Below, piece after piece: positions 9,683 to 18,557 of a stretch of 64,000 bases of DNA. Source of the stretch: Candidatus Peregrinibacteria bacterium (GTDB lineage Bacteria; Patescibacteriota; Gracilibacteria; UBA1369); the NCBI GenBank assembly GCA_003153355.1, contig PLYH01000002.1, forward strand, positions 66,682-130,681, in the 5' to 3' direction. The first letter of the stretch is position 1, and each line of letters starts with the position of its first letter. A program made the translations under genes and the position numbers. The notes below the pieces were generated by a model that worked only from the letters and a program-made list of their open reading frames with translations, searched no databases and was not told the DNA's origin.

Positions 9683-10885
9683 ATGAAAAAACTGACAAAA
9701 CTCCTTGCAGGATCATGGGTAATTTTAAGCCTTATGACGGCGTTTCCGGGCATTGTTAATGCGAGCGGAAATTTGACGATCGTGGTTAAAAATCCCAATC
9801 CGTACACCGGAAACCAGAGCTGGTTTACCTACCAGGAAAAGCCCGGAGCATCTGTTGACGACATTGCCACGGTCAAAAATTTAAGCAACCAGCCGGTCAA
9901 AGCGCACGTTTACGCGGTTGACGCTACGAGCAACGATTCTGGAAGTTTTATTCTGAAACTTGAAAACGAAGCCCGCAACGATGTGGGGAAATGGACAACG
10001 ATCAGTGCGGCGGATACGGTGACGATTCCTCCGCAGCAAACCGTAGACTTCCCTTTCCACATCAAGGTTCCGCAGACCGCCACTCCGGGACAATATTTCG
10101 GCGGAATCGTTTTGGAAGAAGTAAGCGACAAGCCTCAGGTAGCACAGGTTTCGACCGCTTCGGCGAACACCGGTAAAACCGTCTGTTGCACAAACATTCT
10201 GGTGAAGACGCGCATCGGTCTGCGCATTTATCTTACGATCCCGGGAACAGTCAAAGACAGCATGGACTGGTCGGGATTCAGCACTGTTGAGAAAAACAAA
10301 ATCACCAATTTCCAGTTCGAAATTAAAAATACCGGCAATGTCGCCCTTGAACCGATCGCCACTCTTCAGATTTACGACAGCATGGGCAACCAGGTCGATG
10401 AATTCCAGAAAAGTCTGGGGGAAAGTCTCCCGGGAACAAGCATCAATGCCGCAGTCCCCTGGGACAATCAGCCGCTCTTCGGAAATTTCCACGCAGTGGC
10501 AAAACTGGACTACACGGTGAAAAGCGATGCTGTAAATCCGGCTCTTCACGGCAGCGCGAACGTCGGAAGCAAAACCGTCAGTTTCAACGTGATGTCCTGG
10601 AATCTCGTAGGACTTATTTTCCTTTGTCTTCTGGCGGGCGCCATCGGCTACTTTATATACGCGCACAGCCAGAACCAGATCCGGATGGACTGGGAACCTT
10701 ACGAAGTCCAGCCGAATGACAATATTATGAACATCGCAAAAAGCCATGGCATCGACTGGAAAAAACTTGTGCATGTAAACAAGCTCAAAGCTCCTTATAT
10801 TATAAAGAACGGAGAAAAACTACGCGTGCCAAAAATAAAAACATCGCATCAGCCGTCGCTGTTTGATAAAAACAAACATGAATAA
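9683..10885 (+). CDS. DUF916-like (WxL-interacting-protein-like) membrane protein with C-terminal LysM
   Basis: Signal peptide, TIPPQQTVDFPFHIKVPQTATPGQYFGGIVLEE, TM LVGLIFLCLLAGAIGYFIYA, then YEVQPNDNIMNIAKSHGIDWKKLVHVNKLKAPYIIKNGEKLRVP (LysM). Confidence 0.8.
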   Translation: MKKLTKLLAGSWVILSLMTAFPGIVNASGNLTIVVKNPNPYTGNQSWFTYQEKPGASVDDIATVKNLSNQPVKAHVYAVDATSNDSGSFILKLENEARNDVGKWTTISAADTVTIPPQQTVDFPFHIKVPQTATPGQYFGGIVLEEVSDKPQVAQVSTASANTGKTVCCTNILVKTRIGLRIYLTIPGTVKDSMDWSGFSTVEKNKITNFQFEIKNTGNVALEPIATLQIYDSMGNQVDEFQKSLGESLPGTSINAAVPWDNQPLFGNFHAVAKLDYTVKSDAVNPALHGSANVGSKTVSFNVMSWNLVGLIFLCLLAGAIGYFIYAHSQNQIRMDWEPYEVQPNDNIMNIAKSHGIDWKKLVHVNKLKAPYIIKNGEKLRVPKIKTSHQPSLFDKNKHE

Positions 10886-13800
10886 TCTCATCAACAAATC
10901 GGCGGTCGCGAAGCGATTGCTAACGGGGCACCCGGCAAAGCTGGGTCGTGCGAAAAAAAATATTGCGACATTTTCCGTGGCGCTGCTCGCGCTGAGTTTG
11001 ATTTTCCAGCAAACGGCAAATACGGCAAACGCTCTGGCTTACAAAGGTGATGAAAGAGATCTGCTTGCGTCAGACCTTGATCAGCACACGCTCATCTGCA
11101 ACGGATCGCAAAATCAGTCCAAAAGCGATGTGGCTGTGGATGACAACCGTCTTCAAACTCTGGTATGGCAGGATGACAATTGTGACGGTTCGGGAAACGG
11201 AACAGGAATTTATATGCAGCGGCGGGATACGCAGCTGGGAGCGACTCCTTCTATAGGAGCACCCACAAGAGTCAATGACATTGTATCCGGCAATCAACAA
11301 AATCCTTCCATTGCCATGGACCACGAAGGAAATTATGTCATTGCATGGAGCGATGACGGCAGTGGAACAGGTGATACCGAAGGGATTTACGTCCGTACTT
11401 TTAACAGCAACGGAACTCCTTTAGGACCTTCCATGTTAGTGAACACGCATACCGGCGGCACACAGAATCATCCGAAAGTTGCGATTGAATTCGGCGAAAA
11501 TCCTTCAGTGGACCATACCGGACATTTTGTCGTGGTCTGGCAGGGTGAAGGCGACACAGGTCCCGACGGAATTTACATGCAGCGTTACAACATCGATTTT
11601 AGCGCAAGTGTAAGCGGTACGCCTGTCGGATCAAATATTTCCGTCAACACCTATACGACCGGCGTCCAGGAAAATCCGGACGTTTCAATCAGCAATTCAA
11701 TCGACGGTTTCCAACAGACTATAGTGACGTGGGACGGCCCGGGAACCGGTTTCCCTTCATCAAACGAAGTATGGATGCAGGCCTATGATGCAAACAACAC
11801 TCCATTAGGCGGAACTCCGAACAACGTCCGCGTAAACTCAACGTCGCCGGCGACCAATCCTGCAATCGCCACCGATAAATCTTCGGAACCTTCCGGCAAC
11901 GAAATTCCCGGAGGAAAATCCGTGATTGTTTATAAGGCAGGTTCAAACAACGAAATCGACGGAAAAACCATTGATCCTTGCACCGGCAGCGGCTGCACGC
12001 TTGGAGGAGTGGAACTGAACTTCAGCACTAAAACCAGCGACCTTCCGGACGTAGCCATGGATTACATGGGCAATTTCACCGTGACCTGGCAGCAGGACGA
12101 CGGACCTTCCGCCGGCAATCTGAACATCCGCGGAATCAATTATGATTATTTGGGCCACCGCATCGACGCCGACTTCCGCGTCAACGAAAATGCTTACTTT
12201 GATGGAGATCAGGCACAGACAATGCCCGCCATCGCCAAAGACAAAGACGGCGAATACATTATTACATGGGCAAGCCAACAGTCAGCAAGCAATTCCGATA
12301 TCCGCTACCGCCTTTTCGGAACTGACGTTTTCAAACAGGGGCAGGAAACTCAGGCCAACAATACGACCACATCAAACAGCGAATATTTCGAAACCACGGC
12401 AATCGCTCCGAACGGCAATCATGTGGTGGCATGGGTCGGAACAGACCAGGTCTCGGGCCAAAGCCGGATTTTTTACAGTCTCTATGACAGCAGCGGCAAT
12501 CTCATCAGCAACGGCGGCGGACCGGTAAAAAATGTAGCCGCAGACACGGTCAACGATTCAAGCACTTACGGTCCGGCGGTTTCTTTCTTTAAAGACACTG
12601 CAGGAACGGATGTCGGAAGATTTATCATTGCCTGGATCGGAAACGATCCAAACAATGCCGGTGTTCACCCGGTTATGTATCGTGAATTCGATGCATCCGG
12701 AACTCCCGTGACCCCGACTGAACTGCCGTTAAGCGCCGTGCCTTCGGGCAGCGACTCTTTCTTCAACGTAAGAATAAGTGCCGGTTATTACAACAACAGC
12801 GGCAGCGCGGTCATTGACCGTTTCGCAGCGGTTTACTCCTTGTACCATTTTGGCATTGATACGCCGAGCAGCACCAGAAGCGAAACATCCGCATACCATA
12901 CTGACAGTGGTTTTACGTACAACGATCTTCAGCCCGCAAGCAACAACTGTTATACCTACTGTAACGGACAGGGCGTAGATCTCTTTCCGGATATCAGCGG
13001 CAACGACCGCGAGATTTACACCTGGGATTACGTTAACGGATCACACAGCGGTATCTTTGCACAGGAAGCAAATGGAGCAGCCTTTTCGGGAAGTCCTTTC
13101 CAGGTGAATGATAACCCTACTGTCCCGGTGAATGAAGACTTGCCTGATGTGGCCTTCGTATCACCGACGCAATACGTTATCTCATGGCAAAAATGCGATG
13201 ATGATTTCTGCACGTATCCATCAATTTACGCCAAACGGTATACAGGAGATTTTACAGGCAATGCTCCAACGGTAACCGATGACGATTTCGTCGTCTATCC
13301 GGGACTCACGCCGGAACATCTTTCGAACAATAATCCAAGAATTGCCGCGGACACAAGCAGCGGATCATTCCTCATAACTTGGAATAAAATATATAACGAT
13401 ACTCCAGCTCCAAATTACGAAATTGACGGCAAGTTCTTCGACTCTTCACCGGCCCTCAGTAACTTCGGCGTTGGATTCGTCATCAACACGACCCAGAACG
13501 GACAAGACTATTCACCTGATGTAAGCATGAATGACAGCGGCCTGGCCGTTGTAGCATGGGAAGGCGGACACCAGGACGCAACGGGAACGCTCATCGACAA
13601 TGACGGTGCCATGTTCCAATTGTTGAATAACTTCCCGACGGTTGCCACGATTCCTGAACTGCCGACGGCCGCGCAATTAAGCATTGTCGCCAATGGAAAA
13701 ACACTGGCAATCCCTTCACAAATTAATTTCCCGACCATCACGGCCAACTCCATGAACAATACGGATGTTGAACGCGAGGTTGATGAAAACCCCGCCACCG

Positions 13801-14285
13801 GACAGCCTCCCTATTTCCAGCTTGAAGATCTTGGCGGCAACTCCAACAATTGCACTTCGGGAACATGTTATTCCGTAAGCGTAAACTCTTCAGATTTCAC
13901 GTACACCGACCCCGCAACTGAACAAACCTATTACATTCCGGCAGCAAACATTTCCGTAGAAAATTACGACGGAAATCACCCGGGCGTAGGCACCGGCGCA
14001 TGCGGTACGGCAGGAGCTGAACTCTCTACCCTGTACGGAAATGCTTCTGATTTCTCACTCGACCCGAGCACATGCAGCTACACTCCGCTGGCCACGCTCA
14101 TAAGTCCGCATAATCACGCCTATGACCTTCCTGATGAAACTTTCCAGGCTCTTACACTTGTAAACAAAGTGACAAACACGAGCGATACGGGAAAAATCCG
14201 CTGGTTCCCTAAATTCAAAATCACAGTTCCTCCGTTAACGCCTCCCGGGACATACACCGGAACCATCACGATCACTTCCGCATAA
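10878..14285 (+). CDS. Large secreted repeat protein with C-terminal WxL-like domain
   Basis: Repeats of the form DhxGNaVhaWxxxdxxGxgIYxQrY...VN; signal peptide; C-term PPLTPPGTYTGTITITSA resembles WxL tail. Start overlaps previous stop (ATGAATAA). Confidence 0.7.
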   Translation: MNNLINKSAVAKRLLTGHPAKLGRAKKNIATFSVALLALSLIFQQTANTANALAYKGDERDLLASDLDQHTLICNGSQNQSKSDVAVDDNRLQTLVWQDDNCDGSGNGTGIYMQRRDTQLGATPSIGAPTRVNDIVSGNQQNPSIAMDHEGNYVIAWSDDGSGTGDTEGIYVRTFNSNGTPLGPSMLVNTHTGGTQNHPKVAIEFGENPSVDHTGHFVVVWQGEGDTGPDGIYMQRYNIDFSASVSGTPVGSNISVNTYTTGVQENPDVSISNSIDGFQQTIVTWDGPGTGFPSSNEVWMQAYDANNTPLGGTPNNVRVNSTSPATNPAIATDKSSEPSGNEIPGGKSVIVYKAGSNNEIDGKTIDPCTGSGCTLGGVELNFSTKTSDLPDVAMDYMGNFTVTWQQDDGPSAGNLNIRGINYDYLGHRIDADFRVNENAYFDGDQAQTMPAIAKDKDGEYIITWASQQSASNSDIRYRLFGTDVFKQGQETQANNTTTSNSEYFETTAIAPNGNHVVAWVGTDQVSGQSRIFYSLYDSSGNLISNGGGPVKNVAADTVNDSSTYGPAVSFFKDTAGTDVGRFIIAWIGNDPNNAGVHPVMYREFDASGTPVTPTELPLSAVPSGSDSFFNVRISAGYYNNSGSAVIDRFAAVYSLYHFGIDTPSSTRSETSAYHTDSGFTYNDLQPASNNCYTYCNGQGVDLFPDISGNDREIYTWDYVNGSHSGIFAQEANGAAFSGSPFQVNDNPTVPVNEDLPDVAFVSPTQYVISWQKCDDDFCTYPSIYAKRYTGDFTGNAPTVTDDDFVVYPGLTPEHLSNNNPRIAADTSSGSFLITWNKIYNDTPAPNYEIDGKFFDSSPALSNFGVGFVINTTQNGQDYSPDVSMNDSGLAVVAWEGGHQDATGTLIDNDGAMFQLLNNFPTVATIPELPTAAQLSIVANGKTLAIPSQINFPTITANSMNNTDVEREVDENPATGQPPYFQLEDLGGNSNNCTSGTCYSVSVNSSDFTYTDPATEQTYYIPAANISVENYDGNHPGVGTGACGTAGAELSTLYGNASDFSLDPSTCSYTPLATLISPHNHAYDLPDETFQALTLVNKVTNTSDTGKIRWFPKFKITVPPLTPPGTYTGTITITSA
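10902..10952 (+). repeat. Palindromic coding insert, copy 1
   Basis: GCGGTCGCGAAGCGATTGCTAACGGGGCACCCGGCAAAGCTGGGTCGTGCG; near-identical to 17753..17800 outside the hairpin core. Confidence 0.7.
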
Positions 14286-14287
14286 TT

Positions 14288-14908
14288 ATGAAAACAACCC
14301 TCAAAAACAAATTGGCATGTATCTCCTTGGCGCTTGGACTTTGCGTTGCCAACGCGGCGATCGTGCTGGCCCAGCCGGTGGAAATCGACGTGACCGGTGG
14401 AGGATTTACCATCCGCGGACCAAGCACTTTGATGTTCGCTCCGCAGCCTTTTTCGCTGACCGATGAGATCTCTGTGGTGAATTTTAAAGACGTTCAGGGA
14501 AGCAGCACGCTCCAGTACCTTGAAATCAGTGACCAGACGGGAGGACACGCTTTCAACGTAGCTTTGGGTGCCGAAGATCTTACGCCCGGCGGATCAGGAA
14601 TATGCAGTCCCAACAAATGTATTCCAAAAGACCATCTCCTTATCCGCAACAACGACGGTTCAACCCAGGGAGACAGCGGAAGCGGAATTACGACCGTCAA
14701 CGGACAGCTCTCATATGTTTCCCTTGATGGTTCGACGAATTTTTCAAACACCACCGCCACCCTCGATCAGCAAAGAGTTCTCCTAAACGGCACGGGATCA
14801 GGCCCGGGAACATGGAGAATCTATCCGCAGCTGCAGGAAACAACTCCCGGCAACACCGCGCAGGGTAACTACAGCGGCAATATCATCATTACCATAATGA
14901 CTACCTAA
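14288..14908 (+). CDS. Small secreted WxL-like domain protein
   Basis: Signal peptide, VEIDVTGGGFTIRGPSTLMFAP...LQYLEISDQTGGHAFNVAL...GNYSGNIIITI. Confidence 0.6.
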   Translation: MKTTLKNKLACISLALGLCVANAAIVLAQPVEIDVTGGGFTIRGPSTLMFAPQPFSLTDEISVVNFKDVQGSSTLQYLEISDQTGGHAFNVALGAEDLTPGGSGICSPNKCIPKDHLLIRNNDGSTQGDSGSGITTVNGQLSYVSLDGSTNFSNTTATLDQQRVLLNGTGSGPGTWRIYPQLQETTPGNTAQGNYSGNIIITIMTT

Positions 14909-14917
14909 ACCACCGCG

Positions 14918-17095
14918 ATGAAAAATTTACGCACAACAATTTTGGTTCTCGGAATTCTGACGATGTTCTCGGCAAACGTCAGCCGTGCCGCGTACCTGAA
15001 TTTGGGAACGCTGGATGTGCGTCCGGTAGCGGGCGACAGCGCCAACGGCGAATGGTTTGTGGATTACGCGAACCGCGGCCAGAACCTGGTCCGTTATATC
15101 CAGATTGCCAACTTCAGTCCGGACCAGAAAGAGGTTGAACTTTATTCAAGCGACGGATCAAAAGATCTCAGCCAGAACTTCATCGTCAAAACAAAAGAAG
15201 AGCCTTCGGAAAAAATTGCGCCATGGATGACCATGCCTGCAGCATCGCTCATTCTGAAATCCGGTGAAACAAAAATCGTACCGGTAAAAATCTCCATTCC
15301 AGATAACGCCGGCGTGGGCCTGCATACGGGCGCCGTCATCGTCCGTGAAAAAACTTTGGCGGACGGCACGGAATTCCACATTGAAAAAGGCGTACGCTTT
15401 TATCTGAACATTACCGGAGACGCCATCGACAAAACCGCAGTCGCCGGAGGGCAGATCAACGCGACGTTCAACAACATCGCCCTGAATCTTGGATTGGCAA
15501 ATCAGGGAACGACTGATTTCGACACCCCGCTTTCACTCCAGGTGCAAAATTTGAACGGCGACATGGTCACCGAACAAAAACTCGACGGCTATGCGCGTCC
15601 GGGTAAAAATACCACATTGAAATTCGACGTTGCAAAACCCGCATTCGGCATCTATCAGGTTGTTCTTAAATCAGACCAGGCCATCAACGGACAAACCAGT
15701 TTCAATGCCGGAACCATGGTAGTTGTGCCTTTCTGGGCGCTTCTCCTGCTTGCCGCATTGGCAATGTGCGGAGCATTCCTCCCTTCAAAAGAAAAAATGT
15801 CCGCCGCAATCCGTGAGGTCAAGGGTGCACCTGCATTGAATTTCGGAAATATTTTCCAGAGCATGGAGTTTAAAAAAGGCATGAGTTTTCTTGGAATTCT
15901 TGCGGTGAGCGGACTCATTTCTCTCCCGCTTATGACCATGAGTGCGTCGCATCCTTTCTTTGCGGATGTTCTGCAGGCCGGCAATCCTGACGTGTATCAG
16001 GTGACGGTGAAATGGGGAAATTTAAGAAAACTTATTTTCAACAGAAATACCAAAATGACCTGGCACGGCCAGATGAAATTCAGTGATGCCCAGGTCGTCA
16101 TCGATAAAACGCTCAGTCTGGAATCCAACGACGCCATCAACCTTATCCATGACGGCACAGCCATCGATTTCAACCTGAACACCGATACGACCAACGACGG
16201 TGTCGTCCTTGATGTCACCCCTACGGGCACCGCCACGCCGCAGCTCGTCCTGGAAAATTACGCGACGAATTCGCAACTTACGCTCGATCTCAAAAAAATT
16301 GAAGGAGGCATGGTCGTTATTCCAAACGGACTTTCCGCCACAACGATTCTGGTCCAGGGCCTCACATCGGCCGAACTCCACGGAGCTCCGATCAATGAAC
16401 AAAACGCAACCCCCGAAGCACAAGCCACTCCGGAAGCTCAGGCAACTCCTGAAGTCATCAACATTCCGGAACTGAAAAGAATTTTTGCGGACATTCCGGC
16501 AACTCCGGAAGTTCTTTCCGAATTCATTTTAACTTCTGATTACGTCAAAAGAATCAGCACCGAAAACGCTTCAACCAAAATCGAAGCCGATCCCGTACTC
16601 ATCAGCGCCCTTGAAGCGACTCCCGAAATCATTCAGGAAATCACGGCAACGCCGAATCTGAACTTCACCTTTGTGCCGAGCGAAACGGTCACGTTCCCTG
16701 CACAGCAATTTTCGTTCAGCCAGGATAAAACGACCACGCAGGACCTGGGCACCATTATTTTTGTCCAGAACAAGGAAACTCCTTGGAACACCTACATCGG
16801 AACCACCAATTTTGTCGGCCTTTCGGGACGCGGAGTCATTCCTGCCAGCAACCTCACCGTAATTCCTGGTGACGCCACCGTGCTTAAACAGCAGGACGGC
16901 GCAGCGGTCACCGAAGGAACGAACCGCACGATGCAGGGCACCTTCGACAAATCCATCCTCGTAAATGTCCAGCCGGGGTCATCCGCGCTTGCAAGCAAAA
17001 CCATCTTCGTGATGAATCCGAAACTGCAAATTAAAGTGACTCACGGAACGCCTCCTGGAAGATACAAAGGTTTGCTGACGATCACCAGTCTCTAA
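14918..17095 (+). CDS. DUF916-like plus WxL-like fusion protein with two internal TM segments
   Basis: N-term DUF916-like (MPAASLILKSGETKIVPVKISIPDNAGVGLHTGAVIV), TM VVVPFWALLLLAALAMCGAFL, TM MSFLGILAVSGLISLPLMTM, ATPE-rich linker, C-term VTFPAQQFSFSQ...GTPPGRYKGLLTITSL. Confidence 0.65.
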   Translation: MKNLRTTILVLGILTMFSANVSRAAYLNLGTLDVRPVAGDSANGEWFVDYANRGQNLVRYIQIANFSPDQKEVELYSSDGSKDLSQNFIVKTKEEPSEKIAPWMTMPAASLILKSGETKIVPVKISIPDNAGVGLHTGAVIVREKTLADGTEFHIEKGVRFYLNITGDAIDKTAVAGGQINATFNNIALNLGLANQGTTDFDTPLSLQVQNLNGDMVTEQKLDGYARPGKNTTLKFDVAKPAFGIYQVVLKSDQAINGQTSFNAGTMVVVPFWALLLLAALAMCGAFLPSKEKMSAAIREVKGAPALNFGNIFQSMEFKKGMSFLGILAVSGLISLPLMTMSASHPFFADVLQAGNPDVYQVTVKWGNLRKLIFNRNTKMTWHGQMKFSDAQVVIDKTLSLESNDAINLIHDGTAIDFNLNTDTTNDGVVLDVTPTGTATPQLVLENYATNSQLTLDLKKIEGGMVVIPNGLSATTILVQGLTSAELHGAPINEQNATPEAQATPEAQATPEVINIPELKRIFADIPATPEVLSEFILTSDYVKRISTENASTKIEADPVLISALEATPEIIQEITATPNLNFTFVPSETVTFPAQQFSFSQDKTTTQDLGTIIFVQNKETPWNTYIGTTNFVGLSGRGVIPASNLTVIPGDATVLKQQDGAAVTEGTNRTMQGTFDKSILVNVQPGSSALASKTIFVMNPKLQIKVTHGTPPGRYKGLLTITSL

Positions 17096-17110
17096 AAAAC
17101 GGTCGCCGCT

Positions 17111-17686
17111 TCAAGCCAATTTAATCGCGTAGAGTAACCCGCTGCCCATCGGAAGCACCGCGGAACGGAACTCTGGATTTTGCTGTACAGAAGCCAAAAA
17201 TCCAGCGACCTCACCGGCATGGGAAAGAACGTTGTCGGCGATCAGAAGTCCGCCGGTTTTCAGCAAAGGCATGACTGCAGCGAGGTAAGATTCATACTCT
17301 CCTTTTGTGGCGTCCAAAAAAATCAAATCAAAACGCAGCTTCCTTTTTATAAAATCTTCCTGAGAAAAAACTTCCGGCGCATGGCCCGAAATCTGTTCCA
17401 CAAACTTTTCAACACCCGCCTCTCCAAAATGTTCCCGGGCCAGACCGAAGCGCTCCTTATGCGATTCAACCGTATACAATTTACCGCCGGTGTGTGATAA
17501 TGCCTCCGCAAACCAGATCCCCGAATATCCGTTTGAAGTCCCGATTTCCAAAACGGTTTGTGCGCGGATCGACTGGACCATGATATTCAAAAAATTTCCG
17601 GTTTCACGTCCCACGTTCCAAAATTTTTCGCCGCTAATCGCGACCTGTTCCAATTTTTTCAAAACCGCCAAAATACGTTCATCCAT
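17111..17686 (-). CDS. O-methyltransferase (SAM-dependent, family 3-like)
   Basis: TVLEIGTSNGYSGIWFAEAL, LYTVESHKERF, FDLIFLDATKGEY, LLIADNVLSHAG. Confidence 0.85.
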   Translation of the reverse strand: MDERILAVLKKLEQVAISGEKFWNVGRETGNFLNIMVQSIRAQTVLEIGTSNGYSGIWFAEALSHTGGKLYTVESHKERFGLAREHFGEAGVEKFVEQISGHAPEVFSQEDFIKRKLRFDLIFLDATKGEYESYLAAVMPLLKTGGLLIADNVLSHAGEVAGFLASVQQNPEFRSAVLPMGSGLLYAIKLA

Positions 17687-17728
17687 AAATAAAAATAACC
17701 AAACGCCAAGAGCTTAAAACATTCTCGT

Positions 17729-18517
17729 ATGGAGCACCAGGTCAAAAAAACTGCGGTCGCGGAGCGATTGCTTAACGGGGCACCCCCTAGGGGTCGTGCC
17801 GTTATCGTTCTTCCGACCTACAACGAGCAGGAAAATATCGGAAAACTGATCGAAACCCTGGAAAAAATTTTTCAAAAACTGCCCGACTGGCACATGCACA
17901 TTCTGGTTGTCGATGATCAATCCCCTGACGGCACCGCAAAAACCGTCAGAGAGTTCCAGAAACATCTTCCCAACGTTCATCTTTTGGAGGGCAAGAAAAA
18001 AGGGCTTGGGGAAGCCTACAAACGCGGATTCATCTACGCCATCAAAAACCTCAGGCCGGACTACATTTTCCAGATGGACGCGGATTTCCAGCACGACCCC
18101 AGCGATATTCCCCACTTCCTCAAAGCCACCGAAAAAGGATACGAATTCATCATCGGTTCCCGGTACATTCCCGGCGGCGACTGCCCCAACTGGGAGTTTA
18201 AGCGCAAACTGTATTCGTGGCTGGCCAACGTGGGCGCCCGCCTGCTCGCGGGAATCAAAGGCATTAACGACTGCACCTCCGGCTACCGCTGTATCAAAGC
18301 GGATTTTCTCAAAAACCTCCACATCGAACAGCTCAAATCCAACGGCTACGCTTTCCAGCTGACCCTGCTCCACGCCGCGACCAAAAAAAAGCTCAGGATT
18401 CTTGAAATTCCCATCCTCTTCCATTCAAGGAAAAAGGGCATTTCCAAGCTGGGAAACAAAGACATCACCGAATTTATTTTCAACGCCGTCACCCTCCGCT
18501 TCCGCCGCTACCGCTAA
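17729..18517 (+). CDS. Polyprenol monophosphomannose synthase-like GT2
   Basis: IVLPTYNEQENIGKLIETL, VVDDQSPDGTAKTV, QMDADFQHDPSDIP, IIGSRYIPGGDCPNWEFKRKLYSWLAN, CTSGYRC. Confidence 0.85.
   Translation: MEHQVKKTAVAERLLNGAPPRGRAVIVLPTYNEQENIGKLIETLEKIFQKLPDWHMHILVVDDQSPDGTAKTVREFQKHLPNVHLLEGKKKGLGEAYKRGFIYAIKNLRPDYIFQMDADFQHDPSDIPHFLKATEKGYEFIIGSRYIPGGDCPNWEFKRKLYSWLANVGARLLAGIKGINDCTSGYRCIKADFLKNLHIEQLKSNGYAFQLTLLHAATKKKLRILEIPILFHSRKKGISKLGNKDITEFIFNAVTLRFRRYR
17753..17800 (+). repeat. Palindromic coding insert, copy 2
   Basis: GCGGTCGCGGAGCGATTGCTTAACGGGGCACCCCCTAGGGGTCGTGCC, inside codons just after the start of the DPM-synthase-like gene. Confidence 0.7.
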
Positions 18518-18521
18518 GCCA

Positions 18522-18550
18522 TTCACAAAAACGAAAAAATTTGCTATAAT
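18522..18550 (+). promoter_or_regulatory. Sigma-70-like promoter immediately upstream of NHL protein gene
   Basis: TTCACA - 17 nt - TATAAT; -10 ends 7 nt before ATG at 18558. Confidence 0.55.
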
Positions 18551-18557
18551 TGTGAAT

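Noticed and set aside
12409-12425. GGCAATCGCTCCGAACGG, partial match to reverse complement of the palindromic element
   Set aside because: Only about 12 nt match, no hairpin core; likely chance.
17714-18424. 236 aa minus-strand ORF
   Set aside because: Antisense to the polyprenol-P-mannose synthase-like gene, which has recognisable motifs.
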